DNA of 64,000 bases from Solanum dulcamara (Eukaryota; Streptophyta; Magnoliopsida; Solanales; Solanaceae): the NCBI RefSeq assembly GCF_947179165.1, contig NC_077242.1:36143097-36207096 (forward strand). The letters run 5' to 3'. This document shows, piece after piece, positions 33,582 to 45,490 of this stretch (positions within the stretch are counted from its first letter, which is position 1; the number at the start of each line of letters is the position of its first letter). A model generated the notes under the pieces. The model made no database searches and was not told where the DNA came from. It worked only from the letters and a program-made list of their open reading frames with translations. A program made the translations under genes and the position numbers.

Positions 33582-36500
33582 TGTTACACCCCATAGTTTG
33601 GTACCTTGGAACACTTCTTAAGTTTCTTAAGTTTCTGGGAAGGCTCTTAAGTTTGTTAGAAGTCATCATGTGAGTCGGATAATCTATAACGTTATGAAAT
33701 AATCCTAAGGAAAGGAGAAGGAGATACTCCATAAGAGAGAAGATTGGAAATAGGGTTACAAGAATCCGAAAGAAGTTGGAGGCTAAGTAGTGAGTCATAG
33801 GAATCGACGTACTTGTGAAAGCTATTATTTGGAACATTTTGCATACTAAGCTACTTGAGTACACATCGAGCTTAAGTAGCAAGGAACACATAGGCTCTTA
33901 AAGTAAGACGAGATTATAAAACTACGGAAGAGAGATAAGGAGATGAGGCACCAACTTGAATCAAGCAGGTGATACACCTACTTGAAGCAAGTAGGTGACT
34001 CACCTACTTGGGGTGGACCCATGCTGCCACGTGGCATATTTGGATTGGCCGCATGATTGAGGTGGCGCCCTAGGGGCTGCCACGTGTCACCCCTAGGGGC
34101 TTCCACATGTCACCTCCTAAGAAGGTATATATATATATATATATATATATGTATTACATACTGTACATAGTTCATTCTTCAGCATTTAGAACAAAATAAA
34201 AGAAGGAAAACCCTAAGATACTAAGAGAGAAAGGTGACGGCTTTGGCCAAAGTGAAAGGTAAGCTCCAATTCCATTCCGTAAATTAATTATTTAAGGTAT
34301 TCCTCATCTAAATAAAGGTGTTCAACATCTTAAATTAATTGATTAGGGCAGCAATATAGGGATGCAAACAGCCACCGAAGTTCAGTCGCAACAAGAGCTT
34401 CCAAAGCCAATTTTTAGCAAGTTTAGGAAGCCGTTCGTTAAGGTATGGTGTGGTTATCTTCTCCCATATAATGATAAGGGTTTGGAAATTTTATGAGGGT
34501 GTTAATAACATAAAGTTATGGTTTGGAGCAGCACCAAAAAGATACAAACAGTCCACTACTTTTCAGCACTCAAAGGAACTTCCGAGGCTAGGTTTTGGCT
34601 AGTTTCGGCCAATTTCGGGAAAGGTCAGATCTTTCCTTTCAATTTGAAGTTTATGGTGTTATCATATGGTTTTTTATACATATTTTATGCTGCTTGAAGT
34701 GTAAGAACTTCATATAAGTGATGGACGTTAAAAACAAATTAAATTGGAGTCGCTATAGTTGAATTGTAGTCGAAGCAAGGTGTTGTGCTTATGGTGTGGT
34801 GCTGCAGGTTGTGGTTTTGTGTTTAAGGTCCTAAAATTATACTAAAAGGGGTGTGGGAGCTTCTGGTTGTATCCACCCAATCCCCCATTTTTTATAGTTA
34901 AAGGTTTTGCAAAATGGAAACTAGAAACCCTATTTTGGTATCGTGGTTTCGAGTGAGTTATTTGCAGTTTATGTTGTAATATGTTGGTGTGAATTTCTTA
35001 TACATGTGATACAGGTTGATTTTGTTGGTTGGCTGTAGTTATTAGGAGTGTAATTGGAAACTCGGATAGGGCATATTATAGGGGAGGTGCTGCCCGATTT
35101 CCGTTAATGCCTTAACTAGTTAAGGAACTAGTCGAGAAGGCGAGCGAGGAAATGAATGTTGTGAATACTCATAGGTAATATAAGATGCTGGAAAAGTCTA
35201 AGGTGGTTGATATTCGTATTTATTCCATGTTAAATAGGTTTGGAGGACGACGACGTGAACGCGATTAATAGAAGTACGTAAAAGGTATGTGAAGCTTTCT
35301 TTTGACATGTTTTTGGCATAAGTATGTAAAGCTATTCCTTATTTTGGCATGTTTTGGTATAAGTATGTAAAGCCTATATGTTCTTTATTTTGGGCATGTC
35401 TTAGATCTAAGTGACAAGTGATATATGTATGAAGCTTGGGGTGACTCTATTCATGAGCTCTGAACATGATTCATGATTCATAATTTGTGTTCACTGTTGA
35501 ATGTTAAGACTCTTAAAGTAGTTAAGCTTCCATTTCTCAAGTCTTCTATATGCTGAGAAGTAGTGTATGTAAAGTTATTCTTCTTCTCTTTTGGCATGAC
35601 TTAGATGTAAGTATTGTGTGTATGAAGTTTGAAGTTATTCCACTCTTAACACTCTGAGGGTGGGTTAAGCCTCTTGTTCACTTCCTAGTGATTAGAACTC
35701 CTATAACAAGTTGAGTCATTACTTTTCAAGTCTTCCATGTAATAGGAAGTGCTGCATGTAAATCTTGTCTTTTCCTGCTTCTAGAAAGACTAGACTAAAG
35801 GTTCTATAGGACATGGATTTAGATATAGCCCCATTTATAGATTCTGGATGTAACTCATGACTTGTACCCACTTTTGAATGATAAGGGCCTTGAAGTAGTT
35901 GAACTACGACCCTTAAGCCTCCTATAGGTTGAATAGTGTTGGGATGTGTAAGCTCCTATACCTAGGGGCTCTTGAACATGCTTTATGATGATATCTAAGG
36001 GATGTTTGACATGTTACAGAGTTTTGTATGCACGTATATGCATTATGATATATATATGGATCAGGCCGGACGTATCTCAGCATATTTTGTTATGTAAGGA
36101 CCGGGTCATATGTTCCATGATAGATTATGCATTATATGGATTGGGCCATCGTACCTTAGCATCATCATGTAATATATGGATCAGGCCATCATACCTCAGC
36201 ATCATCATGTAATATATGGATCGGGCCATCGTACCTCGGCATTATCATGTGACATATGGATCGGGCCATCGTTCCTCGGCATGTGCTTGTTGTATACATG
36301 AATCGGGTTGTACGTCCCATAGTGCTAATAATATGCATATGCTTATCATGATAAATTATGTGTTTGTAACACCGAGTCTCCGAGTGAGCCGGATACAGTA
36401 TGTGATAATGGTATACATGACTTTATTTTATGAGATGCAGGTATAGTACCCTATTAAATACTATACTTGGTTTCCTGCATTCCTATTTTAGTTGTTATCT

Positions 36501-37105
36501 CAGTTATGTATGCTTATATACTCATTACATGTATCGTACTGACCCCCTTTTCTCTAGGGGGCTTCATTTCATGCCTGCAGGTACAGATGTTCATTTCAGA
36601 GATCTGCCAGCTTAGGATTTCTGCTTAGCTATGTTGGAAGTGCTCCACTATTTCAGAGCCTAGCTTTTGGGTACTGGTCCTATGATGTATATATTGTTTT
36701 ATGCAGGGGTACGGCGGGGCCCTGTCCCGCCATATATTGTCGTTCCTATTCTTAGAGGTCTGTAGACATATGTGTGTAGGTTGTTTAAGAGTTTATTTCG
36801 GTTATAACTATGCGATATGTTGTAAAAGCTATTATGTTGTGGTAGCCTTGTCGGCTGGCTTTCCCTTTTATGATAGGATGTAAATGAAAGAGGCTATACG
36901 TGTATGAATATTTTGTCACCCGCTGGGTTCATGTGTTTGGTTCCTATATCTAGGAGGCTCTATGCACATGAAAAAGTTTTAACCCACTGAGGTTTTTATG
37001 AGCAGTATCACATTATACATAGTCCAATTTGACTATAGTTGATAGATAGGTACATGGGGGTCCAGGTCGGACCCCAGTCGCAGCCCATGGGGTTGGGTCG
37101 TGACA
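33582..37105 (+). repeat. E3 3' LTR, complete, 3.5 kb
   Basis: It begins TGTTACACCCC and ends GGGTCGTGACA at 37105. Paired hairpins are at 33958-34005, promoter motifs at 34023-34150 and four 40-bp units at 36141-36300. The next five bases, CATGC, are the candidate target-site duplication, but the matching left flank has been lost. Confidence 0.9.
36141..36300 (+). repeat. 40-bp tandem repeat in E3 3' LTR
   Basis: Units begin at 36141, 36181, 36221 and 36261 with T(T/C)(G/A)GGCCATC. They are collinear with the array at 31111 in the 5' LTR, so the array predates insertion. Confidence 0.8.
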
Positions 37106-37530
37106 CATGCAATCTTAGATTGCTATGCTAAGACCGTTACCTTAGCCATGCTTGAAATCTCTCTTGGGTTATGGTAGGGTGCCTATAGTCACACACCGAT
37201 GGGGATTATCTCTTTTATGCAGACTCGGTGGTTGGTTGCTTCGGGGTATCTAACTTACTTGGCCTTTATACGTGATGTTAGTAGAGATAACCCTTCAGTT
37301 GACTCAGTTTCTATGGTTAGAGATTTTGTGGATGTGTTCCCTATGTACCCACCTGGCCTTCCTAGAGTGTGATATTGCTTTTGCCAAAGATTTAGAGCTA
37401 GGCACCTGATCTATTTTTATCTCACCTTATCTAATAGCACCTGTAGAGCTCAAGGAGCTTAGTTTTTAGCTTTAGAACCTTTTAGGTAAGGATTTCATCC
37501 ATACGACTGTATCTCCATGAGGTGCTCCTG
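37106..37530 (+). pseudogene. Family A protease end and RT lead-in
   Basis: Text begins AILDCYAKTVTLAM-like directly after the E3 LTR, which is normal family A sequence after the protease core, and continues through YLTYLAFIRDV, VRDFVDVFPMYPPGLP (37325-37365). E3 therefore inserted in the protease region. Stops from 37372 onward break the frame. The active-site part lies in the missing interval. Confidence 0.75.
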
Positions 37531-38280
37531 TCCTGTTTGTGAATAAAAAAGGTGGGATAATGAGGATGTGTGATGACTACAAGCAGTTAAACAAGGTGAC
37601 AATGATGAACCGTTGCCCCATGCCTCACATTAATGACCTATTTGATTAGCTTCAGGATGCCGCAGTGTTTTCTAAGATATACTTAAAATCTGGTTACCAT
37701 CACCTGAGGATTAGGGCAACAGACATCCCTAAGACCGCCTTTAGAATTGGTTATGGTCACTATGAGTTCCTTGTGATGTCTTTTGGGTTGACTAATTCCC
37801 CTGCCATCTTCATGGACTTGATGAATTGAGTATTAAGACCATATCTTGATTCTTTTGTCATTGTCTTCATTTATGACATATTGGTATACTCGCGGAGGTG
37901 GAGTGAGCATGAGCAATATTTGAGGACAGTGCTCCAGACTTTGAGAGATCAATGACTTTATGCTAAGTTTTCAAAGTGTAAGTTTTGGCTTGAGTTTGTA
38001 TTATTCTGGGGGCATGTGGTGTCCAAGGAGGGTATTATGATTGATCCGATAAAGATTGAGCCTATTCAAGATTGGGATAGGCCTACTTCTATTATCGATG
38101 TTCATAGGTTCGTCGGATTAGCGAGTTACTATAGATGCTTTATTGAGGGATTTTCTATTATTGCAACCTCGTTGAGTTGGCTGACTTTCCAGAATATTCC
38201 CTTTATATTGTTTGAAGAGTGTGAGATGAGCTTTCGGAGGCTCATAGAGTTACTTACCACCGCTTTTATTTGACTCTTGT
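37531..38280 (+). pseudogene. Family A reverse transcriptase, catalytic motif FIYD
   Basis: Blocks are [20 protein letters not shown] (37561-37620), DLFD near 37637, [15 protein letters not shown] (37670-37713), [20 protein letters not shown] (37732-37790) and the motif at 37866-37877, which reads F-I-Y-D instead of F-I-D-D. The first catalytic aspartate is thus tyrosine. The thumb continues as [16 protein letters not shown] with the connection ending near 38275. Stops at 37648 and 37827 also occur. Confidence 0.85.
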
Positions 38281-38660
38281 AGGTGAGGGCGAGGACTTCA
38301 CGATGTATTATGAAGCATCCAACATTAGTTTAGGTTGTGTATTAATGTAGTAGGACCAGGTTATTACTTATCTGTCAAGGCAACTTAAGATGCATTAGCA
38401 AAACTACCCCACTCTTGACTTAGAGTTGGTAGTGATAGTTTTCGTGCTTAAGATCTGGAGGCACTACTTGTATGGAGTTTATTATGAGATCTATACTAAT
38501 CATAGGAGTCTTTAGTACATTATGAGACAAAGGCACCTTAATTCAAGGCAGCATCGATGGATTGAGCTCCTAAAGGACTACAACCTCTCTATTCTCTACC
38601 ATCCAGGAAAGGAGAATATAGTAGTGGATTCTTTTTGGTGGCACACAGAGATAGGGTGTT
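38281..38660 (+). pseudogene. Family A RNase H
   Basis: GEDFTMYYEASNISLGCVLM (38287-38348) has glutamate where the first catalytic aspartate normally stands. [21 protein letters not shown] keeps the helix glutamate (38414-38475). IYTNHRSL has N for the aspartate of the usual TDH. HPGKENIVVDSF ends the domain near 38630. Several stops interrupt the frame. Confidence 0.75.
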
Positions 38661-40020
38661 AGCTAGTTATGCTAGTCAGACTACTTTACATTTAGATGGG
38701 GTTTTGAAATTCGATGGCCGATTATATATTCTAAAAGTTGGGGATTTAATTTAGCTGATACTTAGCGAAGTCCATGATTCCAGATATTCTATCCCTCCAA
38801 GCACAACAAAGAGGTATCATGATTTAAGGCAGCACTACTGTGGAGCGGTATGAGGAGAGATATTTCAGACTATATATCTCGTTGTTTGTGTTGCTAGCAG
38901 GTGAAGGCCGAGCATATAAGGCATGGTGGTGAGTTTCAGAGATTACCCATTTTAGAGTGGAAGTGGGAGAGTATCACCAAGGATTTCATTACTGATTTTC
39001 CTCGGACTTCTAGAGGGCTTAACAGTATTTGGGTCATATGGATCAATTGAACAAGTTAGAGCACTTCATACCATTCATACTTCCTTCAATGCCCAGAGGT
39101 TGGCTCGTATCTACATTTAGGAGGTGGTTAGTCTTCATGGTGTGTCGGTATCTATCATCTCATACAAGGCTTCACAGTTCACTTCCAGCTTTTGGAGGGC
39201 TTTCCAGGAGGAGTTGGACACCCATGTTCACCCTAACATAACATTCCACCTGCAAACTGATGGCTAGTCAGAGCATACTATTAAGGTCCTTGAGGACATG
39301 TTGTAGGCTTGTGTTTTTTATTTTGGGGGTCAGTGGGACCAATTCTTTCCTTTGGTAAAGTTTGCGTACAACAACAACTACCATTCTAGCATTCAAATGC
39401 CCCCATTTGTGGCCTTATATGGTAGGCATTGTCGCTCTCTGGATGGTTGGTTTGAGTCTATGAAGCCTAGGCCGCGTGGTATAGACTTGTTTCAGGAGGT
39501 CTTGGATTAGGTGAGGGTGATTCAAGATTAGTTCAGGATGGCTTAGAGTAGACACTAGAGTTATCCAAACCACAGGCATCGACCATTGAGGTTTGTAATT
39601 GGTGTCCAAGTATTTCTCTGAGTATCTCCATGAAGGGCGTGATGATATTTAGGAGGCGGGGCAAGCTCATCCCCAGGTATATAGGTCCTTTTAAGATATT
39701 GCGGAAAGTTGGTGAGGTTGCCTACGAGTTAGCCCTACCTCTAGAATTTCAGCTATCCACTCAGTCTTTTATGTTTTGATGCTGCACCGGTAAGTTCCAG
39801 ATGAGTCCCAAGTTTACTAGTATTATCCAATTGAGATAGATAATCGTTTGACCTTAGTGGAGGAGCCGGTGACCATTCTAGCTAGATATGTCAGACAACT
39901 GAGATCGAGAGACATTCTTATTGTTTAGGTCCATTGGAGGCACCTTCAAGTGGAGGAGACTACCTGGGAGACCGAGCAAGAGATATGAGAGGATAACTGG
40001 CTTATTTGAGATTCAGGTAC
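38661..40020 (+). pseudogene. Family A integrase with chromodomain
   Basis: The zinc-binding part starts EVHDSRYSIPPSTTKRYHD (38768-38825). Core blocks are ITDFPRTSRG near 38990, YKASQFTSSFWRAFQ (39162-39207), where the second catalytic aspartate is lost, and TIKVLEDML (39279-39305) with the glutamate kept. The C-terminal part has AYNNNYHSSIQMPPF (39366-39410), GRHCRSL, then a decayed GPY/F module and a chromodomain remnant VRQLRSRDI (39892-39917). Frame shifts are frequent. It is collinear with the relic at 2750-3480. Confidence 0.8.
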
Positions 40021-40069
40021 TTCTTAACTCTTACTTTCACGGATGAAAGTCTTTTTTAGTAGTGAATGT

Positions 40070-40139
40070 TGTTATGACCCTCCAGGTTATTTTTGCCTTA
40101 ATACCTTCTTTTCACCGTTTAGAGCATTCCTATAGTGAC
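40070..40139 (+). repeat. Start of family A 3' LTR, cut by E7
   Basis: GTTATGACCCTCCAGGTTAT to TATAGTGAC matches the first 70 bp of the LTR at 3519. The Athila LTR starts right after GTGAC. The rest of this LTR is not seen in the window. Confidence 0.8.
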
Positions 40140-41745
40140 TGATGTATCGCGTATTTATGATATTTTTGACGCTCAAAATAGTGAATTAGTGTGTGTTGTA
40201 AGCATGTTTTTGTTGATATGATGTCCATTTTGTTTATGTTGCAGGAAAACTAAGTCTCGTACAAGTTTTCATGATTCTGTGGAATACGAGCCTCATCATG
40301 AACCGTAGTGGATTGCACGGGCCATAGTGGATAGCGTAGTGATGATAAGAGAAGAAAGTTGTGCTGGAGGATTTGATGAAGTGTAACTCTACGGAACCCA
40401 CCATGGACCATAGTGCCTTGCAAGGGCCATGGTGGGTGTTGTAATGCCAAACTTGTGAAGATGTTGTTGCTGAAATTTTGGCCAAGTGTAACTTCATAGA
40501 ACCCATCAGGGCCGTGGATTCCACTATGGACCATATTGTTTGATCGTAAAGGCTGAGGGAAGAAGTTGGAGAAGTGGCAAAGGCTATCACCCCAGACTCT
40601 AGTACCGACCATATTCAGTTCCACGGGGCATGATGATTGCCCATGAAGAGATCAAAGTTTACATAGGTGAACAGACCACAGACTGTTAACTTCAGTACGG
40701 TCCGTAATGAGCCAGTGTGAAAAGTGTCTACTTAAGTTTTCCTAGTTGGTTTAGAATTTGGTTTTGTATTTCTATAAATATCCAAATTTATTTTATTTTT
40801 AGGGTTTCGGTTCTTATTTGTTTTTTGAATATTTTTTGAACATATTGAAAATTCACTCTACTACTTGTGGAGATTGATTCATGAAATATCATTCCCGTTT
40901 TCATTCTTGATTTGTGGTTTGTATGTTTAATTCAAGGTTTACTTCTTCATTCCCGTAGGTATTGATTCATGAATTCTACACAAATTCTTGTTATTTTACC
41001 TACAATTATGAGTAGCTAAGCCACAACTAGGGTTGTGGGAGCTATGACGACTTAATTAAATAGGCAAGAAGTAGAATTGATATTCATGATTTATTTTTAC
41101 ATGTATTGAGGTTTCTTCAGTTAAAAGTCTTTCTTAGTGAGTGCACACATTAAGAACTTTCTTGTATTCATTTCTTGCCAGGGACGGAGGTAGTGATTAG
41201 GAAAATAATATCACAACAGTAATTTGAAGAGTTTGACTTCTAAAGAAGGGATAAATTTCATCTAAGCTACTTGAGAACGGAATGAGATAGTACTCTGATA
41301 TCTAGAGCGACGCTTAGTAAAGCATATATTTTGAGATCGAGAGCAGATGAATGAGATATGTCTAATAAGGACCGAAAGGTGAATTAGATGTTATCTAACT
41401 CACTAGATTTTGCATGACATACATTGAACGATATCTTGAATACAAATTGCCTATTAAGTTACATATCGTGGGGATACAATCCTAGCTAAATTCTCATATT
41501 GTTCACAATATAATTGTTACTTTTCTAAAGCATCATTAAGTGATAATTAAATTAAACAACAAAACCCCTTATTTTACTTTATGCAAGTTTGTTTTGGGGA
41601 AGTAATAATTACAACTGAATAGTGATAGCTAATAGAACCTGTTTCAACCTATTTCCTATGGGTTTGACCCCAACTCTTAGTTGAGTAAAATATACTGCTA
41701 ACGACCGTCTATATCTCTTTCGATAGGTGTACTTGAGCATTATCA
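40140..41745 (+). repeat. E7 5' LTR, 1.6 kb
   Basis: It runs from TGATGTATCGCG to ATTATCA, three bases before the primer-binding site, and matches 52794-54358. It contains an 11-bp inverted repeat, ACCCACCATGG/CCATGGTGGGT, at 40396-40406 and 40427-40437, kept in the other LTR. A TATAAAT box is present at about 40770-40776. Confidence 0.9.
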
Positions 41746-41748
41746 AAA

Positions 41749-41766
41749 TGGCGCCATTGTCGGGGA
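41749..41766 (+). other. E7 primer-binding site (tRNA-Asp type)
   Basis: TGGCGCCATTGTCGGGGA matches the known Athila primer site TGGCGCCGTTGCCGGGGA at all but two bases. Confidence 0.9.
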
Positions 41767-41871
41767 ATACAACTTTGAAATGGTCTATTAGTTGCTAATT
41801 CAGTTTGTAGTTCTATATCCTTATTTTACTTTTTGTTTCTTGTTTGTTTTTTTGAAGGGAACAGATAGTGC

Positions 41872-43590
41872 ATGCCAAACACCCAAAGCTAGGGTGAACC
41901 ACTACTTCCTTATGATCTTGAGCTACAAAGGTTAATTTAAAAGATGAATGCGCAAGAGTGTGAGGCACTAAGGCTGAGGTAGCTGGCTGAAAATTAAGTC
42001 AGGGATGGTGATGACAACAAGGATAAACTCAAAGGATCTTTGTGGGGTAGAGATCAGAGAGTTGTGAACTTTGCTCTGGTTGATTATGATGCTGATATAG
42101 ATAGTACAAGAGCTACTAGAGCTATAGTCCTCTTACCACTGCCTCAGGGCGTGAGGTGCACTATAACTAGTACCATACTCCAGATGTTGAACCTAAAAGG
42201 AACATTTGGTGAAGCAACAAGTGACGATGCTAACCAACACATGATGAACTTTATTGCCACCTGTAGGTCATCTAAAATCCTTGGGGTTAGCCAATCAGCC
42301 TTACAACTACATATGTTTCCATTATCTCTATTTGGGGAAGCATTAAAAAGGCTGAATGAGCTTCCACATGGCTCAATCACCAACTGGAGAGAGTTGAGGA
42401 AAGCATTTTTGGATAGGTTTTTCACACCATCCGTGAAGTTCCAAATCAAGGATGAGATTGGTAGTCACAAGCAACTACCTACTAAAGTAGTGTATGAGAC
42501 TTGGGAGAGAATCAGGCAGAAGCTAGGTAGTGTTCAAGTCACAACCTGACCGATGATCACTTCAAGGAGGTATTCTACAAGTCTTGCAATTTTATAATAA
42601 ATCCAGTCATAGATGCAGCTTGTGGTGTTTCATTTATGGACAAGACATTTCAGGAAGCTATAATAATTTTAGATTGGCTCACAAAGAATAACAAAGCCTG
42701 GTACACTAGAGAAACTGATATAAAAGGTTTTGGCTTTCTATTTAAGATGTCAACAGAACTAAGGTGAAAGTAAGAGGAGCGTGATTAGGACACAACCCAT
42801 ATGCAGACTTATATGGATTTGTTAAATAAGTGTTTGTTAGGTGGAGGGCTTGAAAAGGTAAAATTTATGGATACTAAAAGTTGATATGATGAACCAGAGT
42901 TTGATTATGAGGAGAAAGATATGTTTTTGAATAGCCAGGGGGTTTTTGGACATAAAACTCTGGAAACCAAGGTCGGAACATTCAATGAGATAATTACTGT
43001 GACAGGACCGGTAATCGTGATCAAGGAAATTGGCAAAATAAGGATAACTTTAAGAATGATAGAATGGGGTTTATGTGCCACCAATGAATAGAGATTGGGC
43101 AGAAAATAATAGTGGGAACTATAAGCTGGAAGACATAATGAAAAAGGTCTTAAAGAAGGCTGAGGCAACTGAGTCTAGTGTCAGAGATATGCGCGGTGAC
43201 ATGACTAATATCAGTTAGTTGGTGGATTCACACTCTACCTCTATCAAGCAATTGGAACATCAGATGGATCAGTTTTAAGCAATATTTAATCAAAGGAAGA
43301 ATGGTATTTTACCTAGTGACACGGTGCAAAATCCTAAGAAAGATGGGAAATGCATGGAAGTGATAATGAGGAGTGGTAAGGTACTTCCTTACACTATTAT
43401 TGCAGGCACTAAGCAGATTAAGGATGCATCTTCTAAAGTTGATAGGTAGGTAAGGCATCAGGGAGATTAGGCAGTTATATTTGATGATGATGAGGCTAAT
43501 AATCTAGTATTAGAGCAGAAAAAGACCGAGGAGAACAATGGTACAAAGCAAACAGAGAGAGAGACCTCACCCTTAGCCATCTGTTCGCAA
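41872..43590 (+). pseudogene. E7 Athila gag
   Basis: The likely start is ATG at 41872 (MPNTQS, then a stop). The best part, 42040-42549, has the capsid blocks LQMLNLKGTFGEATSDDANQ, HMFPLSLFGEALKRLNELPH, GSITNWRELRKAFLDRFF and VYETWERIRQKLG. Downstream text (YKSCNFIINPVIDAACGVSF) and a late coiled region around 43140-43260 follow in other frames. Frame changes occur near 42545 and 42765, with several stops. I do not see a clear zinc knuckle. Confidence 0.85.
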
Positions 43591-44423
43591 TCCGCCGCCT
43601 CCATTTTCCCATAGATTAAAGAAAAAGGTTGAGGATGGAAAGTTTTTGAAGTTTATTTCAATGCTTAAGGAAATATCAGTCAATATCCCATTGGTGGAAG
43701 AGCTAAAGAAAATTCCAGGTTATGCCAAGTTCATGAAGGATTTGGTTACAAAGAGAGGATAGATTCTTTTGAGCCAGTCGATAATTTACATCACTGTAGT
43801 GCCATTGCTAAAATGTTATTGGTGGAAAAAAAGGAAGATCCGTGCGCATTCACCATACCTTGCACCATTGATGCTTATGATTTCTCAAAGGCTCTATGTG
43901 ATTTAAAAGCTAGTATCAATTTAAAGTCGCTATCCATAAATAGATAGTTGGGCTTGAGAGCCCCCAAACCGACTTCTATGTGGATGCTGATGGCGGATAG
44001 ATCTATGAAACGTCCAATAGGAATTTTGTGTGATATATTAGTGTGAGTGGGCAAGTTAATTTTTGATTTTTTCATACTAGATTGCCAAGTGGATTTTGAG
44101 GTTTCTATCAACCTGGGGAGACTATTTTTGGCGACCGACAGAGAATTGGTAGATGTAGAGCGTGGAGAACTTACACTCAGACTAGAAAAAGAAGAAGTCA
44201 AGTTTAGTGTATGTGCTCTCATGAAGCAACCAAAGGATATGATCATGATATCTGTGTTCAATATTGAGTAGAGATTGTTGTTGATGTAAAGGTTTGCTGT
44301 TGAGCCTTTAGCAGTTGTAATCATGAATTTTGATGGTGATCTATTAATAGGTATAATGAGTCTGTAAATGTTTTGCAGGGTGTCGGGTCACACACCTATG
44401 CTCCTTAGAAGCTTGATCTTGAC
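43591..44423 (+). pseudogene. E7 Athila protease
   Basis: FLKFISMLKEISVNIPLVEE (43642-43701) and IPGYAKFMKDLVTKRG lead in. The core has CAFTIPCTIDAYDFSKALCD, then D-L-K-A-S at 43900-43914 in place of the usual D-L-G-A-S, so the glycine after the catalytic aspartate is lysine. LILGRPFLAT-like text (INLGRLFLATDRELVDVERG) and ELTLRLEKEEVKFSV close the domain (44109-44205). Stops occur at 43945 and 44044. Confidence 0.85.
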
Positions 44424-45490
44424 TTGAAGAATAGGCCGACTCCACCTGCTAAACCATCCATAGAGGAGTCGCCTGTACTTGAGCTTAAAGAATTGTCAGT
44501 CCATTTGAAGTACATGTTTCTTGGTGAGCATAACACTTTGCCAGTAATTATTGCTGCAGATTTGAGTGAAGGACAGGTCACAACACTGGTGGAGGTATTG
44601 CAGAGATATAAGAAAGCTATTGGTTGGACTATTACTGATATTATAGATATTTCTCCTGGCATTTGCAATCACAAAATTCAGTTGGAGGAGGATTGCATTC
44701 CCAGTATTGAACACTAGAGGATATTATACCCACCTATGAAAAAGGTGGTAAAGAAGGAAATTATTAAGTGGTTAGATGCAGGTGTGGTCTATCCCATATT
44801 CGATAGCAACTGGGTGGGCACTATTTAGAGTGTCCCTAAAAAAGAGGTATGATAGTTGTCTCGAATGATAAGAATAAGCTAGTCCCACTTAGACAAGTCA
44901 CTAGATGGCAAGTCTGCATGGACTACAAAAAGCTTAACAAATGGACTTGGAAGGATCCTTTTCCAATGCCCTTCATAGACTAGATTTTAGATAGGTCGGC
45001 AGGTAGAGGTTAGTACTGTTTTCTGGATGGGTACTCTGGCTACAACCAAATATACATAGCACCATAGGACTAGGAGAATATGACGTTCACATGTCCTTAT
45101 GGAACCTTTACATTCAAGCGCATGCTACTTGGACTATGTAATGCTCCTGCTATATTCTAGTGCTGCATGATATCTATATTCTCTGACATGGTGGAGGGCC
45201 CTATTGAGGTATTTATGGATAATGTTTTAGTAGTAGGTGGTAATTTTAATGACTATTTATTGAATCTTAGTAGGCCTTTGCAGAGATGTGAAGAGGCCAA
45301 CCTAGTCTTAAACTGGGAAACATGTCACCCCATGGTCAAAAAGGGTATTATTCTAGGCCACAAGATTTCTAAAAAAGGGTTGGAGGTCGAAAAAGAGAAG
45401 ATAGACATGATTAAGAAACTGCCTCCCCTATCTTTATAAAGGGTGTCCGTAGCTTCCTGGGTCATGCAGGTTTTTATAGGCATTTTATCA
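44424..45490 (+). pseudogene. E7 reverse transcriptase, catalytic motif FMDN
   Basis: The N-terminal lead-in KELSVHLKYMFLGEHNTLPV and YKKAIGWTITDIIDISPGIC is open (44424-44717). Then KKEIIKWLDAGVVYPI, CMDYKKLNKWT, FLDGYSGYNQIYIAP (45019-45065), FTCPYGTFTFKRM and LCNAPAIF follow. The catalytic site at 45212-45223 reads F-M-D-N, the second aspartate being asparagine. NLVLNWETCHPMVKKG and LGHKISKKGLEVEKEKID complete the thumb. A frameshift near 44840 and several stops break it. Confidence 0.9.

Larger units (their letters stand above)
28932..37105 (+). mobile_element. E3: non-autonomous LTR element with 5S-derived module
   Basis: 5' LTR 28932-32076 (left end missing), primer-binding site 32081, 1.5 kb internal domain with no gag or enzymes, 5S-derived segment 33278-33378, chromodomain tail, polypurine tract and complete 3' LTR 33582-37105. 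The 3' LTR end sits inside family A protease sequence. Long LTRs with a short, protein-poor interior resemble the LARD class. It would depend on enzymes from a relative such as E2. Confidence 0.85.
22714..40139 (+). mobile_element. Family A chromovirus, split by nested insertions
   Basis: Pieces in correct order and orientation are: 5' LTR (22714-25857), primer-binding site, gag (26040-26903), [LTR C and E3 inserted], protease end to integrase (37106-40020), and the first 70 bp of the 3' LTR (40070-40139), where E7 is inserted. Gag stops and protease resumes about 0.9 kb later in normal family A order, so that interval is missing. That the pieces were one element is an inference from order and family; they could be two copies. 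Confidence 0.6.

Noticed and set aside
33481..33891. Minus-strand 136-codon ORF
   Set aside because: It spans the polypurine tract and the LTR start in antisense, so it cannot be an element gene and has no recognisable domain.
28932..37105. A Cassandra (TRIM) element
   Set aside because: The 5S segment is in the internal domain, the LTRs are 3.1-3.5 kb, and a chromodomain tail is present; Cassandra has short LTRs that contain the 5S sequence.
26904..37105. LTR C and the E3 5' LTR forming one LTR
   Set aside because: E3's 3' LTR shows what its own first 374 bp should be, and LTR C does not match it.
40234..40624. Two overlapping minus-strand ORFs of 118 and 124 codons
   Set aside because: They lie antisense inside the E7 LTR, overlap each other in different frames and match no family; the 3' LTR does not keep them.
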